Positions 1 through 8,407 of a stretch of DNA of 64,000 bases are shown here, one piece after another. The translations under genes were made by a program, and so were the position numbers. Under the pieces are notes generated by a model. It was not told the origin of the DNA. It did no database searches and saw only the letters and a program-made list of their open reading frames with translations. This DNA is from Niallia sp. NCCP-28 (GTDB lineage Bacteria; Bacillota; Bacilli; Bacillales; Cytobacillaceae): the NCBI RefSeq assembly GCF_023168165.1, contig NZ_BQYJ01000004.1, positions 248,001 through 312,000 on the forward strand, written 5' to 3'. Every line of letters begins with the position of its first letter. Within the stretch, counting starts at the first letter, position 1.

Positions 1-203
1 AAAGTCACCATCAACTCTTTAATGATATTTTGTGTTTTTTGAATATTGGTATTTCGTGCACTAATATCTTTTGCATCGATTGCTTTTTTTGCCAAATGCA
101 AAAATTTCAAGCAGCCATTATACAGCATTAAGGTTAAATCGCCTGGTGATGCTGTATTTACAGAATTTTGCTGATAAGATTGATACGGATTTGTAGTAGC
201 CAT
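1..203 (-). CDS. fliS: FliS flagellar export chaperone (5' part, runs off the window)
   Basis: The minus-strand reading from an ATG at 203 begins MATTNPYQSYQQNSV and continues with the TASPGDLTLMLYNGCLKFL stretch typical of FliS, the chaperone that binds the flagellin C-terminus in the cytosol and keeps it export-competent. About 67 residues are present; the C-terminal half lies left of position 1. It starts 15 nt after the fliD stop, so it is co-transcribed with flaG and fliD. The family assignment is firm; completeness cannot be judged. Confidence 0.93.
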   Translation of the reverse strand, partial: MATTNPYQSYQQNSVNTASPGDLTLMLYNGCLKFLHLAKKAIDAKDISARNTNIQKTQNIIKELMVT

Positions 204-218
204 TTTTTTACTCCTTTT

Positions 219-1739
219 TTAAGAACTCATCATATTAGTCAAATACGTAGACTGACTGTTCGCTTTATTTATTGCCGTTTCCATCGCCGTAAATCTCGCC
301 CAATAGCGACTTTCTATTGACTTTAATTTATCTTCATAGCTGGAAATTTTACTGCTATAATTATTCAGCATTTTCCCTAAAGAAAAAGTATTGTTTACAC
401 TTGATGATTTCCCTGCTTTTGCTGTAATATCAGTCATTGCTGATTTTAAGCTGGCCCTTAATCGCTGTGCAATTCCTTGTTCTGAAGTAGTTGTGCCACT
501 TTTTTGGAACAATTCATAGATGGCATTAGGGTCTTTTGAAATCGCAGCACGCAATTTATCTTCATCTATCGTTAGTTTCCCGCCATCTAAATAATTGGAA
601 GTTGTCGTAATGCCAATTTGCGATAATTGACTGAATCCAGATGTACCGCTGACTGCAGTACTAAAATTAGATCTCAATTTTGTTAAAACAGAGTTTAAAA
701 TAGAATCATTTTTTAATGTTCCGCTTTTCGCAAACTTCTCCCACTTTTCAATTTCATCATCTTCCATATCTTTTTTTTGGGCAGCAGTTAATGGTGCATA
801 GTCCCTGTATTTTGTTTCACTTAATTTTGTGCGGATTTTTTCAATAGCCGTATTGTATTTATCAACAAATTGGGTAATCGTGTTAAGAATCCCATCTACA
901 TCAGGTGTAGAAGAAAAGGTAACAGCATCGCTTGTTACTTTTTTGGCAGTGAATTCTACGCCGTTTATTTGGAACGTGTTGGAGGGTCTAGTAGTTTCAA
1001 GGCCGTTATAAGTAAATTTGGCATTTTCTCCTGCTGTGCCGTTTGCACCTGTATTATCTGCAGCTAGATTCAACACACCAGTAAAAAAAGACGAAGCTCC
1101 TGTTACATCACTAGAAAGTGCAATCTCTGCACCATCTTTTATATCCCCTGTATTTTTCGCTGTTAAAGAAATCTGTTTGGTAGTAGAGTCATAAAATGCC
1201 GTTGCCCCAGAATCCTTATTGATTTTCGCAATAATGCTGTCTAATGTATCTTTAGACGGATCAATTGTATATTTAAATGCTTCATCATCTGATTGCATGG
1301 TACCATCTTTTTTGATGGCTTTGATCGTAATAGTTTGTGCCGTTACAGCTGGGCTTGCTTCTGACAATGTTTTAGAAGCATCCGTAATGGCAGTAATTTC
1401 ACCACTATTTTTCATCGTTGCCGCTTTTGCAAGACTATTAATTTTAATCGATCCAGAAAAATCCATCGTAGAATTCACGTTTTTTACAGAAAGTGCATCC
1501 GCATCAGACACAGTAACCGTCTTTTTAATATAAGATGCTTGTTTGCTGATTCCATTAAAAATGCTCGTATCTAAGTCTAATAATAAAGAATTCATTTCGC
1601 GGTAATCGTCCCGCTGCCATTCTGTATAGGTTTTCTTTTGTTCCAGTTTATCTAACGGCACTCGTTCTGCTGTCATCAATTGTTCGACAAGGGAATCAAT
1701 ATCCATGCCGCTTGCGAGTCCGCCTATTCGCAATACCAT
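219..1739 (-). CDS. fliD: FliD flagellar filament cap (hook-associated protein 2)
   Basis: A 506-aa protein that forms the cap at the tip of the flagellar filament and directs flagellin insertion. The N-terminus (IGGLASGMDIDSLVEQLM) is the diagnostic FliD_N signature, and the C-terminal 100 residues form the FliD_C coiled-coil region. The length is normal for Bacillus FliD. It lies between flaG (18 nt upstream) and fliS in the conserved flaG-fliD-fliS order. No truncation or frameshift is visible. Confidence 0.96.
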   Translation of the reverse strand: MVLRIGGLASGMDIDSLVEQLMTAERVPLDKLEQKKTYTEWQRDDYREMNSLLLDLDTSIFNGISKQASYIKKTVTVSDADALSVKNVNSTMDFSGSIKINSLAKAATMKNSGEITAITDASKTLSEASPAVTAQTITIKAIKKDGTMQSDDEAFKYTIDPSKDTLDSIIAKINKDSGATAFYDSTTKQISLTAKNTGDIKDGAEIALSSDVTGASSFFTGVLNLAADNTGANGTAGENAKFTYNGLETTRPSNTFQINGVEFTAKKVTSDAVTFSSTPDVDGILNTITQFVDKYNTAIEKIRTKLSETKYRDYAPLTAAQKKDMEDDEIEKWEKFAKSGTLKNDSILNSVLTKLRSNFSTAVSGTSGFSQLSQIGITTTSNYLDGGKLTIDEDKLRAAISKDPNAIYELFQKSGTTTSEQGIAQRLRASLKSAMTDITAKAGKSSSVNNTFSLGKMLNNYSSKISSYEDKLKSIESRYWARFTAMETAINKANSQSTYLTNMMSS

Positions 1740-1756
1740 TTGGCTGTCACCTCTTT

Positions 1757-2110
1757 TTATATCTTTTCATCTATCGCAAGTCCCATAAATTCCCGCATTG
1801 CTGCATACATATCCAGCATTTTTTTCGATGGAATTTCGCGTATTACTTCTTTTGTTGTATCATCAATAATTTTCACGTAATAATCATGCAGTTTTTCATG
1901 AAGCTCAAATTTCAAGGAAGTTTGTGTCGGCATAAATGATTCATTCATTTCTTGAACCATATTCATCAACAGCTCTTCCTGGTTTCTTTTCTCTGACGAA
2001 TCATAGCTTATTTTCTGTGTTTCCGGCATTTCATTGCTTATAATTTGATTTGTGCTCATTGCTCTAGATGTAGGGTATATCGGATAGGCTGCAGTTCTTT
2101 CAATCATCAT
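1757..2110 (-). CDS. flaG: FlaG family flagellar protein (YvyC)
   Basis: A 117-aa protein whose C-terminal half contains the FlaG core: a predicted strand region with LKFELHEKLHDYYVKIID followed by TKEVIREIPSKKMLDMYA. FlaG proteins sit next to fliD and influence filament length; the exact biochemical role is unsettled. An AGGAGG ribosome site precedes the ATG at 2110. It is the first gene of the flaG-fliD-fliS unit, with a SigD-like promoter just upstream. In B. subtilis hag is its direct neighbour; here about 6 kb of other genes intervenes. Confidence 0.9.
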   Translation of the reverse strand: MMIERTAAYPIYPTSRAMSTNQIISNEMPETQKISYDSSEKRNQEELLMNMVQEMNESFMPTQTSLKFELHEKLHDYYVKIIDDTTKEVIREIPSKKMLDMYAAMREFMGLAIDEKI

Positions 2111-2145
2111 TTATCCTCCTACTCTCGACTAGAATTCTATTAGTT

Positions 2146-2170
2146 ATATCGTCTATATTAAAAGAATTTA
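2146..2170 (-). promoter_or_regulatory. SigD-like promoter for flaG-fliD-fliS
   Basis: On the minus strand TAAA (2167-2170) is followed after 13 nt by GACGATAT (2146-2153), close to the SigD consensus TAAA-N14/15-GCCGATAT. The spacer is one or two bases short, so confidence is moderate. It lies about 36 nt upstream of the flaG start, as expected for a class III flagellar unit. Confidence 0.5.
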
Positions 2171-2225
2171 AATAATGAATATAAAAGAAAATAGATTTAA
2201 GAAAATCGAACCATGATTTATATCC

Positions 2226-2345
2226 CATATTTATCAACCATTAACAGGCTTTTGACCCTCATTTCAAGATGATAGGGGAAAATGAAAAATTTAAGTGGGT
2301 AAAACTTTCCTGCAAAAACCTGCTATAAGAGAACACAGACTATAG
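2226..2345 (+). repeat. Dispersed intergenic repeat family R1, 5' half
   Basis: Matches the left half of the fuller copy at 55193-55335: a pyrimidine/purine block beginning with 'acaggcttttgaccc' and a 'taagtggg' arm. The matching right half is found at 2711-2795, so one element seems to have been split by about 350 bp of unrelated sequence, or two partial copies lie side by side. Confidence 0.6.
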
Positions 2346-2710
2346 GCATCCACTTACTGCAGCAACGATTATGTTACCTATTATCTAGAGGACGCCGCTA
2401 ACAATAAATGAGGATGAAGAAAATTCCGCTGATGGGCGTTTCCATTTATTTTAGCGATTTTTTAGTTCTATTAATCGGAATCGGGAATAGAATATTCTCA
2501 TGTTATTGAAAATCGCTCGTTCTCTTCGTCACCCCCTTTCTGCGGTGCTCATTACCTTGAAAAGTGCGGTTCCTCGATAGTCAAGCATTTTCATTCATCC
2601 TGATTTTCACTTCACAATTTTTTTGACACTCTAAAAACAAAATAGTCTATCTTTTATCCCGCATTAACTGGCATTAAGCCACAATCTTAAAATTATGAGA
2701 AGAAATGAGG

Positions 2711-2795
2711 AGATAACTGCTTGCAAAAGCCTGATTGATTTAATTAACAATTAGTAGGGGACGGAAAAGCCCCCACTGATTTAAGTTACACTTTA
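2711..2795 (+). repeat. Dispersed intergenic repeat family R1, 3' half
   Basis: Shares 'gattgattt.aattaacaattag', 'gggga.gga.aa.gcccccactgat' and the terminal '.aagtt.cacttta' with the copy at 55260-55335. The GC-rich arms form a stem. The rest of the gap 2171-3049 shows no ORF that I would support. Confidence 0.65.
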
Positions 2796-2867
2796 TTTTC
2801 CTCTCTTTTGGTTTTGAAATTATTTTTCATGGGTACTTAAACATTAAACCTAAAATAACCAAAAACA

Positions 2868-2877
2868 TTTCGACAAA
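2868..2877 (-). promoter_or_regulatory. Spo0A-box-like sequence
   Basis: The minus strand reads TTTGTCGAAA, a full match to the core 0A box (TGTCGAA with flanks). It sits about 170 bp upstream of the small ORF at 3050 and the glgC gene. Single boxes of this length occur by chance, so binding is only a possibility. Confidence 0.35.
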
Positions 2878-3049
2878 AAACACCATAATATTTGTTTTTT
2901 CGAGATAAATCTGGGTTATAAACCATGTTAAGGCTTACAAAATGTCGATGAATAGCTAAATTACTCTAAATATTTTTATTATTTTAACTCCAGATTTTGA
3001 TAGAATTAACATTAAATTAACGACAACACCAAATTAGAGGAGGACAACC

Positions 3050-3190
<141 letters not shown>

Positions 3191-3268
3191 AGCAAACACC
3201 AACAGAGGGTTTACTGCCCGTAAAAGGGATCAATAATATCGAAAGAGCATACACAGGAGGGAATTTTT

Positions 3269-4432
3269 TTGAAGAAACAATGTATTGCAATGCTTTTAGC
3301 TGGCGGAAGAGGAACTAGATTAAAAAAACTAACAGAACATTTGGCAAAACCTGCAGTACCCTTTGGTGGTAAATACCGTATCATCGATTTTACATTAAGC
3401 AATTGCCGCAATTCTGGCATCGATACTGTCGGTGTACTTACACAATATCAACCTCATATTCTCCAAAATTATATTGGCGACGGAAAAGAATGGGATCTAA
3501 ATAGACGCGATGGCGGATTAAGCATTCTTCCTCCATACCAATGCAATGACAAAGATCATTGGTACGAAGGCACAGCACATGCAATCTATCAAAATGCTCC
3601 TCTAATTGATCAATATAATCCAGAATACGTACTGGTTATTTCCGGAGATCACATTTATAAAATGGACTATAATAAAATGCTTGATCAGCATATTGCTACA
3701 GGCGCAGATGCTACTATCTCTGTAACAGAAGTGCCTTGGGATGAAGCAAGCCGATTTGGCATTATGAATACAGATGAGAATACAAATCGTATTGTAGATT
3801 TTGAAGAAAAACCGAAAAATCCACGTTCTAACTTAGCTTCCATGGGTGTTTACATCTTTAAATGGAGCACATTAAAAAGCTATTTAGAAAGCGAAGAGCA
3901 AAATGAATTGTCTTCTAAAGATTTCGGCAAAGATATTATTCCTGCGATGCTATTCGATAATAAGAAGTTATTTGCCTATGAATTCCAAGGCTATTGGAAA
4001 GACGTCGGCACAATCAGCAGCTTCTGGGAAGCAAATATGGACTTGCTTAACAAAGACACAAATATTTTCCTAAACGACAAAGACTGGAATATCTACACAG
4101 CAGAACAAACACATCCACCGCAATACTTGGACGAAGACGCACAAGTAAAACGCTCACAAATCAGCGAAGGCTGCGAAGTGTACGGAACAGTAGAACACTC
4201 CATCCTCTTCACAGGCGTTAAAGTCGGCAAAGGCTCGGTTATTAGAAACTCAGTGGTCTTACCAGGTGCAGTGATCGGCGAAAATGTCATCATCGAAAAC
4301 GCAGTAGTCGCATCCGATGTAAAAATTGCAGATGATGTAGTAGTAGTCAGCACAACTGATGACATTGCATTAGTTGGCGAAAATATGGTGAAAAAAGAAA
4401 AAGCCAGCGCAGGTTTGTCTAGGGTGATATGA
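3269..4432 (+). CDS. glgC: Glucose-1-phosphate adenylyltransferase (ADP-glucose pyrophosphorylase)
   Basis: A 387-aa enzyme that makes ADP-glucose from ATP and glucose-1-phosphate for glycogen synthesis. The N-terminus [18 protein letters not shown] matches B. subtilis GlgC, which fixes the TTG start at 3269 behind an AGGAGG site. The [18 protein letters not shown] motif and a C-terminal left-handed beta-helix with hexapeptide-type repeats (residues ~290-375) are present. Unusually, no glgB, glgD, glgA or glgP follows: it is a lone gene followed by a terminator, inserted between hag and flaG. GlgC usually works with GlgD in Bacillus, so the partner must be elsewhere if this copy is used for glycogen. 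Confidence 0.93.
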   Translation: MKKQCIAMLLAGGRGTRLKKLTEHLAKPAVPFGGKYRIIDFTLSNCRNSGIDTVGVLTQYQPHILQNYIGDGKEWDLNRRDGGLSILPPYQCNDKDHWYEGTAHAIYQNAPLIDQYNPEYVLVISGDHIYKMDYNKMLDQHIATGADATISVTEVPWDEASRFGIMNTDENTNRIVDFEEKPKNPRSNLASMGVYIFKWSTLKSYLESEEQNELSSKDFGKDIIPAMLFDNKKLFAYEFQGYWKDVGTISSFWEANMDLLNKDTNIFLNDKDWNIYTAEQTHPPQYLDEDAQVKRSQISEGCEVYGTVEHSILFTGVKVGKGSVIRNSVVLPGAVIGENVIIENAVVASDVKIADDVVVVSTTDDIALVGENMVKKEKASAGLSRVI

Positions 4433-4457
4433 CTGTCGAGGTTTAAGAGGTAATGAA

Positions 4458-4500
4458 AAGATCCAGAATTAGCGGTAGGCGCCGATTCTGGATCCTTTTT
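4458..4500 (+). terminator. Rho-independent terminator of glgC
   Basis: A 10-bp perfect stem, GATCCAGAAT (4460-4469) with ATTCTGGATC (4485-4494), is followed by a T-run, 26 nt after the glgC stop. Confidence 0.85.
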
Positions 4501-4635
4501 GTTACTATTTAATCATTAGATATCAACTAATGATGAATAAAGATTTACAAACTTCTCATTAAAGTTTACAAAAAAATAGAAACTAAAGCGATATTTGACT
4601 AGACTCTTTATAACTACCAATTCATTTTTAGGGAA

Positions 4636-5478
4636 TCAAAAAGTAATTTCTTGAATAATGATTGTCTCTAGTTCTTTATCAAAATCTTGCTTTTTTCTAG
4701 TAAACGCCTTTGCAAAAACTTCAGAATCCTTAATTATTTTCTCTTTATCAAAAATAAATAAGAAGAGATAATCTGCTTTGTAGTGAAAGGAGTCTGCACC
4801 TAATTCTTCTGTTATCTTCCGCTCCGTCATGTTTGGCCTTGTACATTTGACCTCAATTACTATTCCATATTCGTCCAGTGTAATATCATATCTTACTGAA
4901 TTATAGCCGGCATCATCAAACTTCTCTAATCTTGCATATGGAAATATCGGCTTAATTAACGAATATACTATTCGCTGAACATCATATTCATTTCCTATTC
5001 GAATATGATCTAGGTCATCTTTTTTAATTTTGCCATTTCCATGAACAGCATCTTGATACATGGCTTTCATATGCATATGAAAGTTTTTTAATATTCTTCT
5101 AATAATGATGCTTGCCATTGTTTTATCTATAGAATCATCATTTGTTTCTGTTAAGTAAACTCCTGACTCAATATTAGATTTTAAATGCTCCAAAAAAACT
5201 TTTGCCTTTTTACATGCATCTTGGATTTTATTAATGGTATCAATTTCCGAAAACTTATTTAGAAAAACTTTTGTCTCCATAAAAAAATCCCTGCTTATTG
5301 CTCTTTCAGAAAATATTTGATCCAAAGTCTTTTTTACATCATTTTTCCAATCCTCAAATGCATGAAGATCACTTTTATTCTCCTCATATTGCATAATAAT
5401 CTTTTCTAGACCATCTATTTTATTATTTATTGCCTGTATAGCAATTTTAGGAGATGTATTTAGGTTCGTTCTGGACAT
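4636..5478 (-). CDS. PD-(D/E)XK nuclease of DpnII/MboI type with N-terminal helical domain (putative defence effector)
   Basis: About 280 aa. The C-terminal third carries the DpnII/MboI restriction-endonuclease-like pattern: EYDVQ, then LIKPIFPYARLE, RYD (Asp ~198) and VIEVK (Glu ~209, Lys ~211) followed by TR, a complete PD-(D/E)xK triad. The N-terminal ~140 residues are helical, with an AFEDWKNDVKKTLDQIF stretch of the kind found before TIR and nuclease domains in other bacterial immunity proteins. I prefer the ATG at 5478, which has AGAAAGGA just upstream, over a TTG at 5511. It lies about 40 nt after the ATPase gene on the same strand. Function as an abortive or DNA-degrading effector is inference. 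Confidence 0.7.
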   Translation of the reverse strand: MSRTNLNTSPKIAIQAINNKIDGLEKIIMQYEENKSDLHAFEDWKNDVKKTLDQIFSERAISRDFFMETKVFLNKFSEIDTINKIQDACKKAKVFLEHLKSNIESGVYLTETNDDSIDKTMASIIIRRILKNFHMHMKAMYQDAVHGNGKIKKDDLDHIRIGNEYDVQRIVYSLIKPIFPYARLEKFDDAGYNSVRYDITLDEYGIVIEVKCTRPNMTERKITEELGADSFHYKADYLFLFIFDKEKIIKDSEVFAKAFTRKKQDFDKELETIIIQEITF

Positions 5479-5517
5479 ATACACGATCCTTTCTAATCTA
5501 AAAGATATCAATGAATA

Positions 5518-6726
5518 CTAATGGGCTCTCCATCTTAGATAAAATAAAAATAATGGATCCAATATATATATTTGATTATCCTTCCATTCAAAAACTTGAT
5601 AAATGGATTCACTTGATAACATAATATCATGAATTTTTTGACAGGCATCTCTAATTTTCTTTCTATCTATTCTTTCCTGTGAGGTTAATGTTAATCTATC
5701 TACTCTTTTTTTTATTTCCTCTAGAGAAATACTAATAATCGGAGGATCCTCGGCTATTGCTTTTAGCAAAAGACTATAAATATCTGCTTTCTCCCCATTA
5801 GTGTTTGCTAATCCATACCTTTTTCTTTTTTGTCCCCGTGTATACGGACCTGATTCTAACTTTTTAACCACTTCTTTATACGGGAGATTTATAGTGGTGA
5901 AACGATAGCTTTCTTCTAATTTTTCCTTATCTTTTATTTCCTTTATCTCTTCATCTCCATCCATATTTAAAATAAGAGATAAATTTAAACAGATTGATTG
6001 CATTAATTGTGGAGAGGTAAGACTTTCTACTGCCATCTTTGAAGCAAAATCATCACTTATTTGGACGCCGAGCTTTTCAAAACCAATAATGGCGATTTCT
6101 TTCAATTCGATTTCTTGCCACGGCTCAATATTTATCAAACTTAATCTGCCACTCAAATCAGGATTTTTTCTTATCGCATCATCTGCTCTATGAGGGAGTG
6201 ATATAACTACAGCTTTAAATTCCCTTCTAATAGCATCCTTTAATTGGTAAGCGATGTCTAACTGCAATTCTTCCGGAGCATAATGAAAATCATCCAAAAC
6301 TAAAACTAAATTATTTTCTTTAAAATGCTGAATTATTTTATCCTTACTTGATATATATTCTTCTCGATTAATAACTGATTTATCTTCTGGGGTATACTCA
6401 TTGCCTCTTATCTTAATCATTTCTGAATATTCACCTTTAATCGATAAACCAACCTTCTTAGCAATGATTTCCCAAAAATCCAATCCATGCTTCAAGTCGC
6501 TGCCTGTTAAAGAAATAGCATGTTTCACTCCAATAACTTTCTCACATAAAACAGTTTTGCCTGTTTTGGATGGACCGATTATAGATGTCAAATATCCGGG
6601 AGTATTGAGGGCTTGTTGCAATCGCAATTCGTACGTAAAACCAAAATCAGAAGACTTCCTATAAACATACGTATATTCTGGAAATGTACCCGGTTTAAAA
6701 ACTTCATTTGAACGGAGCCTCACCAA
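5518..6726 (-). CDS. P-loop ATPase (AAA/STAND-like) partner of the DpnII-type nuclease
   Basis: A 402-aa protein with Walker A GPSKTGKT (residues 51-58), a Walker B-like LVLVLDD (140-146) followed by FHYA, and an SGRLS segment near 192-196 that could supply a sensor or finger Arg. The C-terminal ~110 residues look like a winged helix ending in ILDPLFLFYLRW, a tail seen in predicted archaeal/bacterial ATPases. AAGGAGG lies 8 nt before the TTG start at 6726 (a GTG follows directly). It is a probable sensor or switch for the downstream nuclease. It is too short for a canonical Avs/STAND protein, having no long repeat sensor. I cannot name a described defence system for it. Confidence 0.7.
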   Translation of the reverse strand: MVRLRSNEVFKPGTFPEYTYVYRKSSDFGFTYELRLQQALNTPGYLTSIIGPSKTGKTVLCEKVIGVKHAISLTGSDLKHGLDFWEIIAKKVGLSIKGEYSEMIKIRGNEYTPEDKSVINREEYISSKDKIIQHFKENNLVLVLDDFHYAPEELQLDIAYQLKDAIRREFKAVVISLPHRADDAIRKNPDLSGRLSLINIEPWQEIELKEIAIIGFEKLGVQISDDFASKMAVESLTSPQLMQSICLNLSLILNMDGDEEIKEIKDKEKLEESYRFTTINLPYKEVVKKLESGPYTRGQKRKRYGLANTNGEKADIYSLLLKAIAEDPPIISISLEEIKKRVDRLTLTSQERIDRKKIRDACQKIHDIMLSSESIYQVFEWKDNQIYILDPLFLFYLRWRAH

Positions 6727-6881
6727 AGTCTTTTCCTCCTTACATACCTTAATACTTATATTTTAACCTAAAGATCCCTATATTCAAACTTAAAACATAC
6801 CTTTTCATACCTTTTAGCACATTTTACTCCTTTGAATTGCTTATTTATACTTTGTATAACCTATTATATTGCATACTAAAA

Positions 6882-6905
6882 AAGACCCTAGTAAGACTAG
6901 AATCC
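6882..6905 (-). repeat. Second copy of the flagellin terminator hairpin
   Basis: A 24-nt direct repeat of 7881-7904 with two mismatches (gaccctagtaaNactag core), exactly 999 bp away. Read on the minus strand it is a stem followed by Ts, so it could insulate the ATPase gene. It marks one edge of the segment holding the IS remnant and the metalloprotease-like gene. Confidence 0.7.
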
Positions 6906-6984
6906 TTGTTTTGTTCTAAATATTGATTTGATTGATCTAACACTATCTTTAGTGAATGTACAATTGTACATATCGGACTGCCCC

Positions 6985-7225
6985 TTAAATTCCCAGCTGT
7001 TAAAGAAAAGTTAAATGTACTAAAAGAAGTCGTAGAAGATTATACCGAACAACTAAGCTATTCAGATAATCCAGATGCACGTGTTGGACATAAAAACAGT
7101 GGATTCTTCTTTTTTTGGTTACAAAAACGCATATCGCTATGAGTGATGAACGAATTATTATAGCTGCCATTGTAACAACTGGTGAAAAAAGCGATGGAAA
7201 ATATTCTGCGCTTGTGTAAAGTATC
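6985..7225 (+). pseudogene. IS1182-type transposase remnant
   Basis: Plus-strand frames give KFPAVKEKLNVLKEVVEDY, then LSYSDNPDARVGHK and, after a frameshift, MSDERIIIAAIVTTGEKSDGK. This is the order of motifs in the central part of IS1182-family transposases. The start, the DDE context and the C-terminus are gone and at least one frameshift is present, so it is a dead fragment. It shows that a mobile element once landed next to the ATPase-nuclease cassette. The family call is from memory of the motif; a database search would settle it. Confidence 0.75.
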
Positions 7226-7268
7226 ACCGTAGCGGGGGACAGGCTCACTAGCCCCAGAGTTCTCATCG

Positions 7269-7832
7269 CTAAATTCTGTTATATTCTTGCAAAAGTTTCT
7301 CTTTTACTTCTTGATTCACTTGCCCTCCATCGATGTATTCGATAACTTCTCTAAAAAAACCATTACTTTTTCCTATAATGCTCTTTGAACAATGAATTGC
7401 TTCTTTCTCATAAGATTTATCCTCATAGGTTTTTTCAGACTCTTTTCGAACTAATTCCTCAGTTAAACACCCATTTTTAATTTGCTTAACATGAATCAAT
7501 TCATGTACTAACGCTAACCGAACATATACTTTTACTATCTGAGTATAAACTTCATATTCGTTAATTAATAATTCGAAGGTTACAGAGCACTTTTCCGCTA
7601 TTCTTCTTGAATTAATAAATATATTATTGGTTTCACAAAAATCTTTTATAGTTCCGATAGTAGCCAACGAACCTATGCTATTATCATTTTTACATAGGAG
7701 TAAATTAGTCTCTACATTTTGTATATTTAGATATTGTTTTATTCCTACAATATATTCTTGTAACTCTTCACTATCAATATATACTTTAATTTGTCTATCG
7801 GTTGGTTTAACATGATATTCTTTTATTGCCAT
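7269..7832 (-). CDS. Minimal zinc-metallopeptidase-like protein (HExxH)
   Basis: A 187-aa soluble protein with a clear gluzincin motif ALVHELIHVKQ (His ~113, Glu, His ~117) and a downstream EKEA that could supply the third zinc ligand. There is no signal peptide or membrane segment. A good AAAGGAG site precedes the ATG at 7832. Such small HExxH proteins resemble ImmA/IrrE-type or phage-encoded peptidases, but there is no partner repressor gene here and the assignment is only to fold type. It sits between the IS1182 remnant and the flagellin terminator, so it is accessory DNA. Substrate unknown. Confidence 0.65.
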   Translation of the reverse strand: MAIKEYHVKPTDRQIKVYIDSEELQEYIVGIKQYLNIQNVETNLLLCKNDNSIGSLATIGTIKDFCETNNIFINSRRIAEKCSVTFELLINEYEVYTQIVKVYVRLALVHELIHVKQIKNGCLTEELVRKESEKTYEDKSYEKEAIHCSKSIIGKSNGFFREVIEYIDGGQVNQEVKEKLLQEYNRI

Positions 7833-7880
7833 CTATTACTCCTTTCTTATCAGAAACGACATCTGTCTGTATAAAGAAAG

Positions 7881-7907
7881 AAGACCCTAGTAAAACTAGA
7901 GTCCCTT
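7881..7907 (-). terminator. Terminator downstream of the flagellin 3' exons
   Basis: On the minus strand GGGACTCTAG and CTAGGGTC pair around a short loop, followed by a pyrimidine-rich TTCTTTCTTT tail, just after the last flagellin C-terminal exon. Confidence 0.75.
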
Positions 7908-7922
7908 TCAAATATTCTAAAA

Positions 7923-7967
7923 TTAACGAAGAAGTTGTAGAACTCCTTGTGGTTGTTGGTTCGCTTG
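7923..7967 (-). other. Second flagellin C-terminal coding end (alternative exon or relic)
   Basis: Reads QANQQPQGVLQLLR then TAA, the typical Bacillus flagellin C-terminus, directly after group I intron 2. With the preceding codons it is AKQANQQPQ... The main gene already ends in the closely similar QSNQLPQGVLQLLR at 8294. Joining the codon GCT of exon 2 (AMLA) to this CAA would give an in-frame, canonical AMLAQANQQPQG end. It is either the remnant of a deleted tandem flagellin gene or a true alternative 3' exon. Confidence 0.75.
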
Positions 7968-8288
7968 CTTTGCGACTATGTCTTTCGATCATAGAATAGA
8001 CTATATCTTCATCCTAAATTATTAGGAGCCGGGCACTTCGAACAATTTTTATTGTCCTACGAGATTCATAGTCATAGCTTCCCGCCTTAGACCGTATTCC
8101 CTAGTCGTTGAACCTTCTCCAGAGTTTCCTCACAGGAGCTTGGCTGCTGATTATCCATTGTTGCATCTCCATCATTTTCAGACCCTTACACATACCGTTT
8201 CCAGTTTCGCTTTGGTTGATGAAGCTTTAGGAAGTTCCAGCAATTCACCCAGTTATCCTCTTACCCGTTGCCAAGTAAGACGCCCTCT
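7968..8288 (-). ncRNA. Group I intron 2 in the flagellin 3' region
   Basis: About 320 nt with the four conserved core elements in order on the minus strand: P (GAATTGCTGGAAC, 8234-8246), Q (ATCAGCAGCCAAGC, near 8137-8152), R (GGTTCAACGACTAG, 8101-8114) and S (AAGATATAGTC, 7999-8009). GACTA in R pairs with TAGTC in S as P7. A CTATG/CATAG hairpin near the 3' end fits P9. No homing endonuclease is encoded. Both ends are approximate: the 5' end is set by alignment with intron 1, and the 3' end is placed at a G before the flagellin exon. Confidence 0.85.
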
Positions 8289-8293
8289 ATCAA

Positions 8294-8407
8294 TTATCGA
8301 AGAAGTTGCAATACTCCTTGCGGCAATTGATTGGATTGAGCCAACATTGCTTGTGCTGCTTGACCAAGAATAGAGTTTTTAGTTTGATTCATCATTTCTT
8401 TCGCCAT
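8294..8407 (-). CDS. hag: Flagellin Hag, exon 2 (C-terminal D0 domain)
   Basis: Encodes MAKEMMNQTKNSILGQAAQ followed by AMLAQSNQLPQGVLQLLR and TAA, the complete C-terminal D0 helix of a Bacillus flagellin. It has no start of its own and follows the 3' end of group I intron 1. Joined to exon 1 it gives ...SRVRDVD-MAKEMMNQTK..., exactly the family sequence and in frame. This helix is needed for export and for packing in the filament core, so motility depends on splicing. An alternative boundary, DVDYA-KEMM with exon 2 starting at 8401, is equally in frame. Confidence 0.88.
   Translation of the reverse strand: MAKEMMNQTKNSILGQAAQAMLAQSNQLPQGVLQLLR

Noticed and set aside
7269-7832. Toxin-antitoxin or ICE ImmA/ImmR module
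   Set aside because: The HExxH gene has no adjacent repressor, integrase or antitoxin gene, so only the protease-like fold is claimed.
7807-8373. Short ORFs on both strands between 7807 and 8373
   Set aside because: They overlap group I intron 2 and the flagellin exons; the conserved intron core explains this sequence better.
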